Assembly: GCA_965371665.1 (NCBI GenBank)
Contig: CBDUZI010000040.1
Span: 1-24,468 of the forward strand
Direction: 5' to 3'
DNA: 24,468 nt
Source: JAUVAV01 sp965371665
Lineage (GTDB): Bacteria; Oederibacteriota; JAAXVQ01; JAUVAV01
Shown: one piece after another, positions 1 to 5,685 of the stretch
Position numbering within the stretch: the first letter of the stretch is position 1
Layout of the letters: the number at the start of each line of letters is the position of its first letter
Translations under genes and position numbers: made by a program
Notes under the pieces: generated by a model
What the model was told of the DNA's origin: nothing
Seen by the model: the letters and a program-made list of their open reading frames with translations, nothing else
The model's database searches: none

Positions 1-70
1 ATTCCGGAAATTCTAATTGTCGTTGACAGGTATTTTTAATTGTCGCTCATCAGGCGGAGCAGTTGAGGTA

Positions 71-99
71 GTTTTCCCCACGTGAGTGGGGGTGTTTCT
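71..99. repeat. Solitary CRISPR-repeat-like palindrome
   Basis: A 29-base unit begins GTTTTCCCCAC and ends GTGGGGGTGTTTCT, with a perfect CCCCAC/GTGGGG stem around GTGA. Length, stem position and the leading GTTTTCCCC resemble type I-E-like CRISPR repeats. No second copy lies about 60 bases to either side, so this is not an array in the visible sequence. It may be an orphan repeat, a decayed array end, or simply a hairpin terminator followed by a weak T tract. Confidence 0.35.
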
Positions 100-135
100 A
101 GGGGGCTGGAGTTAACTTTGACAACTTAAAGCATC

Positions 136-429
136 GTGAAACTGAAGAGAACGGTTATGACGTTTAGGGTTTTTATACTGCCCCAGCGAAAGAAAGGATG
201 GGGAGCGGCGGTTATTCCGCAGCTGGCGCGAGATAACCGTTATGAATTACCGGAAGTAAAAGAATTTTCAGAGAGGAATATCGAATATATAATTCGATTT
301 GCACGGGAGTATGGAGCCTCGCCAATTTTGCAACCGCCTGTTGGAAAAATACAACCGGTTATAAAAGTGCCACAGCCTGTGGCAGAAATTGGGCTTCAAG
401 GAAACATACAACAGCTTATCTTGACATAA
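136..429 (+). CDS. Hypothetical small protein
   Basis: A 97-codon frame opens with GTG; an ATG 21 bases further on (157) is an equally plausible start. I do not recognise the product. The first half is basic (LKRT, QRKKGW). The middle has an acidic, helix-like stretch (ELPEVKEFSERNIEYIIRF), and the end is proline- and glutamine-rich. There is no strong ribosome binding site, membrane segment or signal peptide. A different frame of the same DNA near 417-521 encodes what looks like the tail of a CorA transporter, so this area may be decayed sequence and the ORF may not be expressed. Confidence 0.25.
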   Translation: MKLKRTVMTFRVFILPQRKKGWGAAVIPQLARDNRYELPEVKEFSERNIEYIIRFAREYGASPILQPPVGKIQPVIKVPQPVAEIGLQGNIQQLILT

Positions 430-521
430 CCGGATGGAAGGGATATTTTTTCGTGCTGGGACTTATGGGGATCGCTATGGCCGGAATGCTGATGTTTCTA
501 AAACGGAAAAAATGGATATAA
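417..521 (+). pseudogene. CorA-type Mg2+ transporter, C-terminal remnant
   Basis: In the frame ending at TAA 519-521 the translation runs YLDITGWKGYFFVLGLMG, a hydrophobic stretch, then FLKRKKWI and stop. This is the pattern of the last transmembrane helix and basic tail of CorA family magnesium/cobalt channels (W-K-x-GY, about 20 hydrophobic residues, K-R-K-K-W-I/L at the C-terminus). The frame upstream has no start codon after the stop at 243-245, shows no GMN motif, and does not look like CorA. Only the final helix therefore appears to survive. A frameshift with an earlier frame was considered, but I found no CorA-like upstream sequence in any frame. Confidence 0.5.
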
Positions 522-528
522 AAAACCG

Positions 529-560
529 TTGACGAGCAGCCTCGGCATGTGTGAGAATAT
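529..560 (+). promoter_or_regulatory. Possible sigma70-type promoter for gap
   Basis: TTGACG at 529-534 is followed 18 bases later by GAGAAT (553-558), preceded by a TGT that could act as an extended -10. It lies about 110 bases upstream of the gap start. The -10 is a weak match, so this is tentative. Confidence 0.25.
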
Positions 561-670
561 CCCCCGTTTATTTTAAGCTTTTAACTGACGATTCTATCTT
601 ACTCTCTTCTGAATCCTTGGACAGAGGCTATAAATCAAAACACAAAATTATTATCGAGGAGGCTTTAATT

Positions 671-1672
671 ATGAGCGTGAAAGTGGGAATTAATGGGTTT
701 GGACGTATCGGACGCAGTGTGCTTCGTGTGATCATGGAAAATCAAGCGAAGGATATTGAAGTAGTGGCGGTTAATGATTTGACGGACGCGAAGACGCTGG
801 CGCACTTGTTAAAGTATGACTCGATTTTCGGAGTATTTGCGGGCGAGGTTAAGGCCGGGGATAAGGAAATCACAGTTAACGGCCAAACGATTAAAGTTCT
901 GGCCGAACGTGATCCGGCTAAGCTGCCGTGGAAGGATTTGGGCGTAGAGATGGTTATAGAATCCACCGGTCTGTTTACGGATGCCCAGAAAGCCTCGGCG
1001 CATATCAGCGCGGGAGCGAAAAAAGTCATTATCAGCGCTCCGGCCAAAAACGAGGATATCACTATAGTATTAGGGGTCAATGAGGACCAATACCAGCCGG
1101 ATAAGCATAATATTATTTCCAATGCCTCTTGTACGACTAATTGTTTGGCCCCGGTTGCTAAAGTGCTGCAAGATAAGTTCGGCATTATTGCCGGGCTTAT
1201 GACCACTATTCATTCATATACTAATGATCAAGTGACATTGGATGGTCCTCACAAGGACCTGCGCCGCGCCCGTACTGCGGCTGTCTCCATGATACCGACT
1301 ACTACCGGCGCGGCCAAGGCTATTGGTCTGGTAATGCCGGAGTTGAAAGGCAAGTTGGACGGCCTGGCGATCCGGGTGCCGACGCCGAATGTCTCACTGG
1401 TCGATCTGGTGGTCAAGGTGGAAAAACCCGCCTCCCGCGAGACCGTTAATGCCGCCCTCAAGGCAGCGGCTGAAAAGAGCGCCTATCTGGAATTCTGCGA
1501 GGAACCATTGGTATCCAAGGATTTTAACGGCAATCCCGCGTCCTCGATTGTGGACGGGCTCTGTACTTATGTCAGTGGAGATGATATGGTGAAAGTAATG
1601 TCCTGGTATGATAATGAGTGGGGTTATTCCAACCGGGTCGTAGACCTGGTGAAATTTATTGCCAAACAGTAG
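671..1672 (+). CDS. gap: Glyceraldehyde-3-phosphate dehydrogenase, NAD-type
   Basis: Catalyses oxidative phosphorylation of glyceraldehyde-3-phosphate to 1,3-bisphosphoglycerate in cytoplasmic glycolysis. The 333-residue product matches the family length. The Rossmann motif GINGFGRIGR is at residues 6-15. Asp36 in VAVNDLTD fits NAD rather than NADP preference. The active-site SNASCTTNC places the catalytic Cys at 154, with His181 in TTIHSYTNDQ. The frame stays open further upstream, but the extension is not family-like. The ATG at 671 has a good GAGGAGG site (about 656-662), so it was chosen. It heads a glycolytic group (gap, pgk, tpiA). A hairpin begins at its stop codon and a transposon-like repeat separates it from pgk. 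Confidence 0.97.
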   Translation: MSVKVGINGFGRIGRSVLRVIMENQAKDIEVVAVNDLTDAKTLAHLLKYDSIFGVFAGEVKAGDKEITVNGQTIKVLAERDPAKLPWKDLGVEMVIESTGLFTDAQKASAHISAGAKKVIISAPAKNEDITIVLGVNEDQYQPDKHNIISNASCTTNCLAPVAKVLQDKFGIIAGLMTTIHSYTNDQVTLDGPHKDLRRARTAAVSMIPTTTGAAKAIGLVMPELKGKLDGLAIRVPTPNVSLVDLVVKVEKPASRETVNAALKAAAEKSAYLEFCEEPLVSKDFNGNPASSIVDGLCTYVSGDDMVKVMSWYDNEWGYSNRVVDLVKFIAKQ

Positions 1673-1695
1673 AGACGCAAAATATTGCGTCTCTA
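1670..1695 (+). terminator. Perfect 11-bp hairpin at gap stop codon
   Basis: TAGAGACGCAA (1670-1680) and TTGCGTCTCTA (1685-1695) are perfect inverted copies around a 4-base loop, and the gap stop codon is the first three bases. The T-rich stretch (ATATTTTTG) starts only about 10 bases after the stem. The hairpin may therefore act as a terminator or an mRNA 3'-end protector, or be a small palindromic repeat. Confidence 0.45.
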
Positions 1696-1725
1696 CTACT
1701 GAAATATTTTTGCCGTTGTGTTTTT

Positions 1726-1752
1726 GTAGGGGCGCCCCCCTGTGGGCGCCCG
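1726..1752. repeat. GC-rich palindromic intergenic repeat
   Basis: GGGCGCCC occurs at 1730-1737 and 1744-1751, separated by six bases and preceded by GTAG. The type (GTAGGGGCGCC ... GGGCGCCC) is a common short interspersed palindrome of bacterial genomes. It can fold into an 8-bp hairpin, but no T tract follows. Confidence 0.5.
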
Positions 1753-1793
1753 GAATTACACCGGAATATAGTGAGAAATGAAGTTAGCCGGGG

Positions 1794-1953
1794 AGGCTGT
1801 CGGACTTAGGCACAAAAGTGAATTTTGAGCACTCTTCCCCCTTTGAAAAAGGGGGATTGAGGGGGATTTTGTATATGAAAGCGGGCGTTTTATTGATTAA
1901 ATCCCCCCTGCCCCCTTTACAAAAGGGGGAGAAAGACTAAAGTCCGACAGACT
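1794..1953. mobile_element. MITE-like element, copy 1 of 2
   Basis: Terminal inverted repeats CTGTCGGACTT (1797-1807) and AAGTCCGACAG (1940-1950) enclose about 130 bases. Inside, each half carries its own small hairpin (CCCCCTTT...AAAGGGGG type), so the whole element is a palindrome of palindromes. A nearly identical copy, with few differences, lies at 9738-9897 in the same orientation. It has no coding capacity, so it would need a transposase supplied in trans. Its right end lies only about 16 bases before the pgk start. The arrangement is typical of a non-autonomous miniature inverted-repeat element. Confidence 0.75.
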
Positions 1954-1968
1954 CCTAGGGAGGATATG

Positions 1969-3168
1969 ATGAATAAGTTGTCGGTCCGGGATCTTCAGGT
2001 TCGGGATAAGCGCGTTCTGGTGCGGGTGGATTTTAACGTGCCCATGGACGCGGCCGGAAAAATTACGGATGATACCAGGATTAGAAAGGCCTTGCCTACG
2101 ATTGAATTTCTAAGCGGTGCCGGGGCCCGGATTATTTTATGTTCGCATTTGGGCCGGCCGAAAGGCGATCCTGAGGACCGGAAAAAGTTCTCCCTGGTGC
2201 CGGTGGCCCGGCGGCTGAGCGAGTTAATGGGCCGGGAGATTATTATGGCGCCCGAGGTAGTTGGGCCGGAGGTTGAAAAACTGAGCGCCGGGCTGGCCGC
2301 CGGCAATATCCTTATGCTGGAGAATGTTAGATTTATAAAAGGCGAGACTAAAAATGATCCGGAATTTTCCAGGCAGTTGGCGGAGCTGGCGGACCTATAT
2401 GTAAACGATGCTTTTGGCTCGGCCCATCGCGCCCACTCTTCCACCGAAGGCGTGGCCCGTTTGGCCGCGCAGGCTGCGGCCGGGTTTCTCATGGAAAAAG
2501 AGCTGGAATATCTGGGCAAGGTGATTACGGATCCGGAAAAACCTTTGGTGGCTATCCTAGGCGGAGCCAAAGTATCCGGGAAACTTGAAGTAATCCGGCA
2601 GTTGCTTCCCAAGGTGGACAGCCTGATTATCGGCGGTGGTATGGCCTATACTTTTTTAAAGGCCAAGTGTATCGGAATTGGTAAATCGCTTTGCGAGGAC
2701 GAACTTGTCCCCATGGCCAAAGAGATTCTCAAACAGGCGTTGGATTTGAATAAAACCCTGGTGCTGCCCATCGATCATATTGTGGCGGACGAGTTTAGAG
2801 CTGACGCCAACCACCAATTAGTGCCGCGGGGCAATATAGATGAAGGCTGGCAAGGCATGGATATTGGGCCGGAAACCGTGAAAAAGTTCGGTGCGATTAT
2901 TAAAAACGCTAAAACCATAATTTGGAACGGCCCCATGGGAGTTTTTGAGATGGAGCCTTTTGCCCAGGGGACTTTTGCCATAGCGCGCATCTTGGCGGAA
3001 TCCGGAGCTACAACTATTATTGGCGGCGGGGACTCGGTAGCCGCAGTTACCCAAATGGGCCTGGCCGATAAAATGACTCACGTATCTACGGGCGGAGGCG
3101 CCTCTCTCGAATTTTTAGAGGGCCGGCAGCTGCCGGGAATAGAAGCGTTGACGGAAAGGATAATGTAA
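1969..3168 (+). CDS. pgk: Phosphoglycerate kinase
   Basis: Transfers phosphate from 1,3-bisphosphoglycerate to ADP in glycolysis (reversible). The 399-residue length is typical. Visible motifs in order are RVDFNVPM (N-terminal substrate site), SHLGRPKG, NDAFGSAHRAH, GGAKVSGK, NGPMGVFE and GGGDSVAAV (nucleotide-binding C-domain). There are two adjacent ATGs at 1966 and 1969. GGGAGG at 1958-1963 sits 2 bases from the first and 5 from the second, so 1969 is preferred. The ribosome binding site lies directly beside the end of the upstream inverted-repeat element. The TAA stop overlaps the tpiA ATG by one base (TAATG), indicating translational coupling. Confidence 0.97.
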   Translation: MNKLSVRDLQVRDKRVLVRVDFNVPMDAAGKITDDTRIRKALPTIEFLSGAGARIILCSHLGRPKGDPEDRKKFSLVPVARRLSELMGREIIMAPEVVGPEVEKLSAGLAAGNILMLENVRFIKGETKNDPEFSRQLAELADLYVNDAFGSAHRAHSSTEGVARLAAQAAAGFLMEKELEYLGKVITDPEKPLVAILGGAKVSGKLEVIRQLLPKVDSLIIGGGMAYTFLKAKCIGIGKSLCEDELVPMAKEILKQALDLNKTLVLPIDHIVADEFRADANHQLVPRGNIDEGWQGMDIGPETVKKFGAIIKNAKTIIWNGPMGVFEMEPFAQGTFAIARILAESGATTIIGGGDSVAAVTQMGLADKMTHVSTGGGASLEFLEGRQLPGIEALTERIM

Positions 3169-3923
3169 TGCGAATACCGATTATTGCCGGGAATTGGAAA
3201 CTGAATCATAACCAGGAGCAAGCCGGAGATTTGGCCCGGCAGATAGTGGAAGCCACGCGGGAGGTTCCCGATGTAGAAGTGGTTCTCTGTCCGGTTTATA
3301 CGTCGCTGGAGACTGTCCGGCGGGCAGTGGAGCACAGTCCGGTCAAACTGGGCGCCCAAGACGTGTTCTGGGAAGAGTCAGGAGCATTTACCGGGGAGGT
3401 CTCGGCCTCCTTGCTTAAGGATGCCGGATGTTCCCTGGTGATTATCGGTCATTCTGAACGGCGGCAGTATTTCCATGAGACGAATGAGACTGTGAACCGC
3501 AAAGTGAAAGCCGCCCTGGCAGCGGATTTAATTCCCATTATGTGCGTCGGCGAGACCTTGCCGGAACGCGAGGCTGGAAAAGTAGAGGCCGTAGTTAGTG
3601 ATCATTTGCTTCATGGTCTGGCCGGGTTGAGCTCCGAGGAAATTAGTAAAATTATTATTGCGTATGAACCCGTATGGGCGATCGGCACCGGGAAGACTGC
3701 CACGCCGGAACAGGCCCAGGAAGTCCATCAGCTGATTCGGAAATTACTCGCAAAGGTTTCCGGCCCAGGAACGGCGGAAAAAGTGCGTATTCAGTACGGG
3801 GGGAGCGTCAAACCGGATAATATTAAGGTACTTATGGCGCAGCCGGATATTGACGGCGCCTTGGTGGGAGGCGCCAGCCTTAAGGTCGAGACTTTTGTTC
3901 CCCTGGTGAAGTTTAAGAGTTAG
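3168..3923 (+). CDS. tpiA: Triosephosphate isomerase
   Basis: Interconverts dihydroxyacetone phosphate and glyceraldehyde-3-phosphate. The 251-residue TIM-barrel protein has the full catalytic set: Asn9 and Lys11 in GNWKLN, His95 in GHSERR, Glu167 in AYEPVWAIGTGK. The C-terminal phosphate-binding loops are IQYGGSVK and GALVGGASL. The ATG overlaps the pgk stop by one base, so the two are almost certainly co-translated. No separate promoter is visible. A palindromic repeat starts immediately after the stop. Confidence 0.97.
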   Translation: MRIPIIAGNWKLNHNQEQAGDLARQIVEATREVPDVEVVLCPVYTSLETVRRAVEHSPVKLGAQDVFWEESGAFTGEVSASLLKDAGCSLVIIGHSERRQYFHETNETVNRKVKAALAADLIPIMCVGETLPEREAGKVEAVVSDHLLHGLAGLSSEEISKIIIAYEPVWAIGTGKTATPEQAQEVHQLIRKLLAKVSGPGTAEKVRIQYGGSVKPDNIKVLMAQPDIDGALVGGASLKVETFVPLVKFKS

Positions 3924-4094
3924 GTAGGGGCGATTGCGGAAGCGTATTTTCTTAAGTTTGTCATTCCGAACGTAGTGAGGAATCTCCACGGAAACGCCTG
4001 AAATATCAGGTCTCCTGGAGATTCTTCGCCTTCGGCTCAGAATGACAAAACGCGGGGAGTCCGCTAAAAAAAGCTTTCCGCAACCGGAACTAGT
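3924..4094. repeat. Palindromic element family 1, copy A
   Basis: The core runs GTCATTCCGAACGTAGTGAGG, AATCTCC, a variable centre, GGAGATTCTTCG, then CAGAATGAC (about 3959-4047). Flanks extend the similarity: the right end, read in reverse, gives ACTAGTTCCGGTTGCGGAAAG and matches the left end of copy D (13624 onward). Copy A is therefore inverted relative to D. It fills the gap between tpiA and secG and can form a long hairpin. Related copies are at 5377-5568, 11536-11694 and 13624-13794. Confidence 0.7.
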
Positions 4095-4125
4095 TCCAAA
4101 AGAATATATAAGGAGGAATTGATAT

Positions 4126-4470
4126 ATGTTTCATAAGTTCCTGTGGGCGCTGCATATTGTTAATTGTGTAGTGCTTATTATTGTGGTTCTGTTGCAGGCC
4201 GGCAAGGGATCAACCGTAGGGCTGTCTTTCGGCGGCGGGGCATCCCAGACAGTATTTGGGTCGTCGGGCGGTAAAAACTTTTTCGCCCGGCTGACATCGG
4301 GATTAGCTATTTTATTTATGGTCACCTCGGTTTTTCTTTCGATTATTTCATCGCGCTCGTCCAAAAGCTATCGGGGGGTTATGCGCCAGATTCCCAGCAG
4401 TTCCGGGTCAACGGTTCCGGACCAGCCGCCGCCGGCGCCCGCGCCCGCGGCCATGCCGGAAGCCCAGTAA
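4126..4470 (+). CDS. secG: Preprotein translocase subunit SecG
   Basis: Small membrane subunit of the SecYEG protein-conducting channel in the inner membrane. The 114-residue product has two transmembrane helices (about residues 4-24 and 55-75). Between them is the family loop LLQAGKGSTVGLSFGGGASQ followed by TVFGSSGG. The C-terminal tail is rich in Pro, Ala and Ser (PPPAPAPAAMPEAQ), a variable feature of the family. The start is supported by AGGAGGAATT 7-8 bases upstream. It follows the glycolytic genes, as in many bacteria, after a palindromic repeat. Confidence 0.93.
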   Translation: MFHKFLWALHIVNCVVLIIVVLLQAGKGSTVGLSFGGGASQTVFGSSGGKNFFARLTSGLAILFMVTSVFLSIISSRSSKSYRGVMRQIPSSSGSTVPDQPPPAPAPAAMPEAQ

Positions 4471-4490
4471 CGGTCTTTCCGGCTTTTCAG

Positions 4491-4519
4491 TTGACAGGCG
4501 TTCCAGTGGAGGATATAAT
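4491..4519 (+). promoter_or_regulatory. Perfect consensus sigma70 promoter
   Basis: TTGACA (4491-4496), a spacer of exactly 17 bases, and TATAAT (4514-4519) match the housekeeping consensus at every position. Transcription would start near 4526. It would run about 20 bases before entering the GC hairpin at 4546-4564, in front of yceD. Confidence 0.85.
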
Positions 4520-4545
4520 TTTAGCCGTTATTATCTAAATAAAAA

Positions 4546-4568
4546 CCCCGCCCGGGGGGCGGGGTTTT
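4546..4568 (+). terminator. Rho-independent terminator/attenuator before yceD
   Basis: CCCCGCCC (4546-4553) and GGGCGGGG (4557-4564) form an 8-bp all-GC stem with a 3-base loop, followed by TTTTCTTGG and TTTTT. It sits between a perfect promoter and the yceD start codon. It may end the upstream secG transcript, attenuate the new one, or both. Its right arm is the only purine-rich stretch near the yceD start, so a ribosome site could be sequestered in it. Confidence 0.8.
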
Positions 4569-4578
4569 CTTGGTTTTT

Positions 4579-5169
4579 ATGAAAAATATACTGAAAATAA
4601 ACCTGGATTCTATTGGGGAAGATCCGAAGATTATTTCTCAAGAGATTTCCGGGTTAAATTTGGAATTAGATGAGAATGTTTCGGAAAAGGGTCCGATTTT
4701 TTTAAAGTACACTGTATATCGCATAGGGGCAAAGATATATCTCCAGGGCCGGGTTAAAATTGAAGTTGAACTAACCTGCGCCCGATGTTTAATGGAGTTT
4801 AATGCTCCTCTGCAAGCAGATTTTTTACTAGTGGCTGTTCCGGCGGAGCAATATTCACCAGGCGGGAAAAGGCGGATGTGCCCGGAAAGCCGGGAGCAGG
4901 AACCCGTCTTTGTCTCCTATAGCGGCCGCCAGTTGGATTTATTTCACGAGATTCGCAGCCTTTTAGTGTTAGCTATTCCCATGAAGCCGCTTTGCCGGGA
5001 GGATTGCTCCGGTCTATGCAGCCAATGCGGCACGCGCTTTGTGGAAGGAACGTGTTCCTGTAATCGGAAGAGCGGAGCAGAACCTTTTGCCGCTCTTCCG
5101 AACTTGCCGGAGAATAAAAAGGCTTGCGGCTCAGAGAAAGCGGATACAGACGTCAAGCAGGAGGAATAA
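4579..5169 (+). CDS. yceD: YceD/DUF177 family protein
   Basis: A member of the DUF177 family, commonly encoded just before the L32 gene and linked in the literature to 23S rRNA metabolism. The molecular function is not defined. The 196-residue product has the family's C-x2-C site in LTCARCLMEF, then a conserved FHEIRSLLVLAIPMKPLC segment. A cysteine-rich end (CREDCSGLCSQCG ... GTCSCN) suggests a metal-binding site, common in the longer bacterial forms. ATG 4579 gives MKNILKINLDSI, a family-like N-terminus; TTG 4570 is possible. No clear ribosome binding site exists apart from the terminator arm. Six bases separate it from rpmF. Confidence 0.85.
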   Translation: MKNILKINLDSIGEDPKIISQEISGLNLELDENVSEKGPIFLKYTVYRIGAKIYLQGRVKIEVELTCARCLMEFNAPLQADFLLVAVPAEQYSPGGKRRMCPESREQEPVFVSYSGRQLDLFHEIRSLLVLAIPMKPLCREDCSGLCSQCGTRFVEGTCSCNRKSGAEPFAALPNLPENKKACGSEKADTDVKQEE

Positions 5170-5175
5170 TAGATT

Positions 5176-5358
5176 ATGGCTAATCCCAAAAGAAAATTTT
5201 CAAAAGCGCGTACCCGGAAACGGCGGGCCGAATGGAAACTGAGTCCGCTGGGTATTTCGGTATGTCCGCAATGCCAACAGCCTAAGCGCCCTCATCATCT
5301 GTGCTCTAATTGTGGTTATTACCGGGGCAAGGAAGTCATAGCTTCCGCGAACGCTTAA
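5176..5358 (+). CDS. rpmF: 50S ribosomal protein L32
   Basis: Structural protein of the large ribosomal subunit. The 60-residue product begins MANPKRKFSKARTRKRRAEW, the typical basic N-terminus. It carries an intact zinc ribbon: Cys30-x2-Cys33 and Cys43-x2-Cys46 in CPQC ... CSNCG. It is therefore the zinc-binding (C+) form. GGAGGAA near the yceD stop serves as the ribosome binding site. The yceD-rpmF-plsX-fab order is a classic arrangement coupling ribosome and membrane lipid synthesis. Confidence 0.97.
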   Translation: MANPKRKFSKARTRKRRAEWKLSPLGISVCPQCQQPKRPHHLCSNCGYYRGKEVIASANA

Positions 5359-5376
5359 ATTACTTTGTTCTAAAGA

Positions 5377-5568
5377 GACTGTGTCGGAACCGGTTTTTAG
5401 AGGCATTTGTGTTACTTTATCATTCCGAATCCTTCGCATGTCATCCCGAGCTGCAAGCGAGGGATCTCCACGAAAATGCTTGATTTAAAAGGGTGTTTGG
5501 AGATTTCTCAGCTGAGCCTCGAAATGACAAACTTAGTAAAATTGCTCAAAAACCAAGTTGCGACCCTG
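5377..5568. repeat. Palindromic element family 1, copy B (nested)
   Basis: The 327-base gap between rpmF and plsX holds this element. The core reads TCATTCCGAATCCTTCGCA, then a second beginning TGTCATCCCGAGCTGCAAGCG, AGGGATCTCC, and the closing arm GGAGATTTCTCAG with CTCGAAATGAC. The doubled left arm suggests one element landed in or recombined with another. The outer left flank (GTGTCGGAACCGGTTTTTAG) matches, in reverse orientation, the right flank of copy C (GTAACCCGGTTTTTGGCGAC). No gene is evident in this gap. Confidence 0.6.
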
Positions 5569-5620
5569 CACCAAAGTGCGGGGAATTTGATCCGAGTTGT
5601 AGAAAGTCAATAGTTCAATA

Positions 5621-5670
5621 CCGCTTCATCCCCGGCGGGAAAGCCGGAGATGAAGCGGCTAACGTATTAA
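5621..5670 (+). ncRNA. Structured leader motif before plsX (copy 1)
   Basis: The outer stem CCGCTTCATC (5621-5630) pairs with GATGAAGCGG (5649-5658). An inner stem CCGGC/GCCGG (5632-5636 with 5643-5647) closes a GGGAAA loop. The tail CTAACGTATTAA (5659-5670) follows directly, and the plsX ATG comes 15 bases later. The pnp leader at 18642-18691 has the same architecture, length (50 nt) and 12-base tail, but different stem sequences. This suggests the fold is kept rather than the sequence. Function is unknown; a 5'-UTR regulatory or processing element is the leading idea. Confidence 0.5.
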
Positions 5671-5685
5671 ACGAAAGGCCGATAT

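Noticed and set aside
1..135. A full CRISPR array
   Set aside because: Only one repeat-like unit; no copy at about 60-base spacing on either side.
551..670. Upstream extension of the gap reading frame by 40 codons
   Set aside because: The extension lacks resemblance to the family, and ATG 671 has a strong ribosome site and the typical SVKVGINGFGRIG start.
1995..2612. Long minus-strand open frame opposite pgk
   Set aside because: It lies wholly inside a clear pgk gene, is compositionally an antisense shadow, and has no recognisable product.
5655..5670. Integron attC site at the hairpin plus CTAAC tail
   Set aside because: The inverse core and core boxes (RYYYAAC and GTTRRRY) are not both present, and no integrase or cassette structure is nearby.
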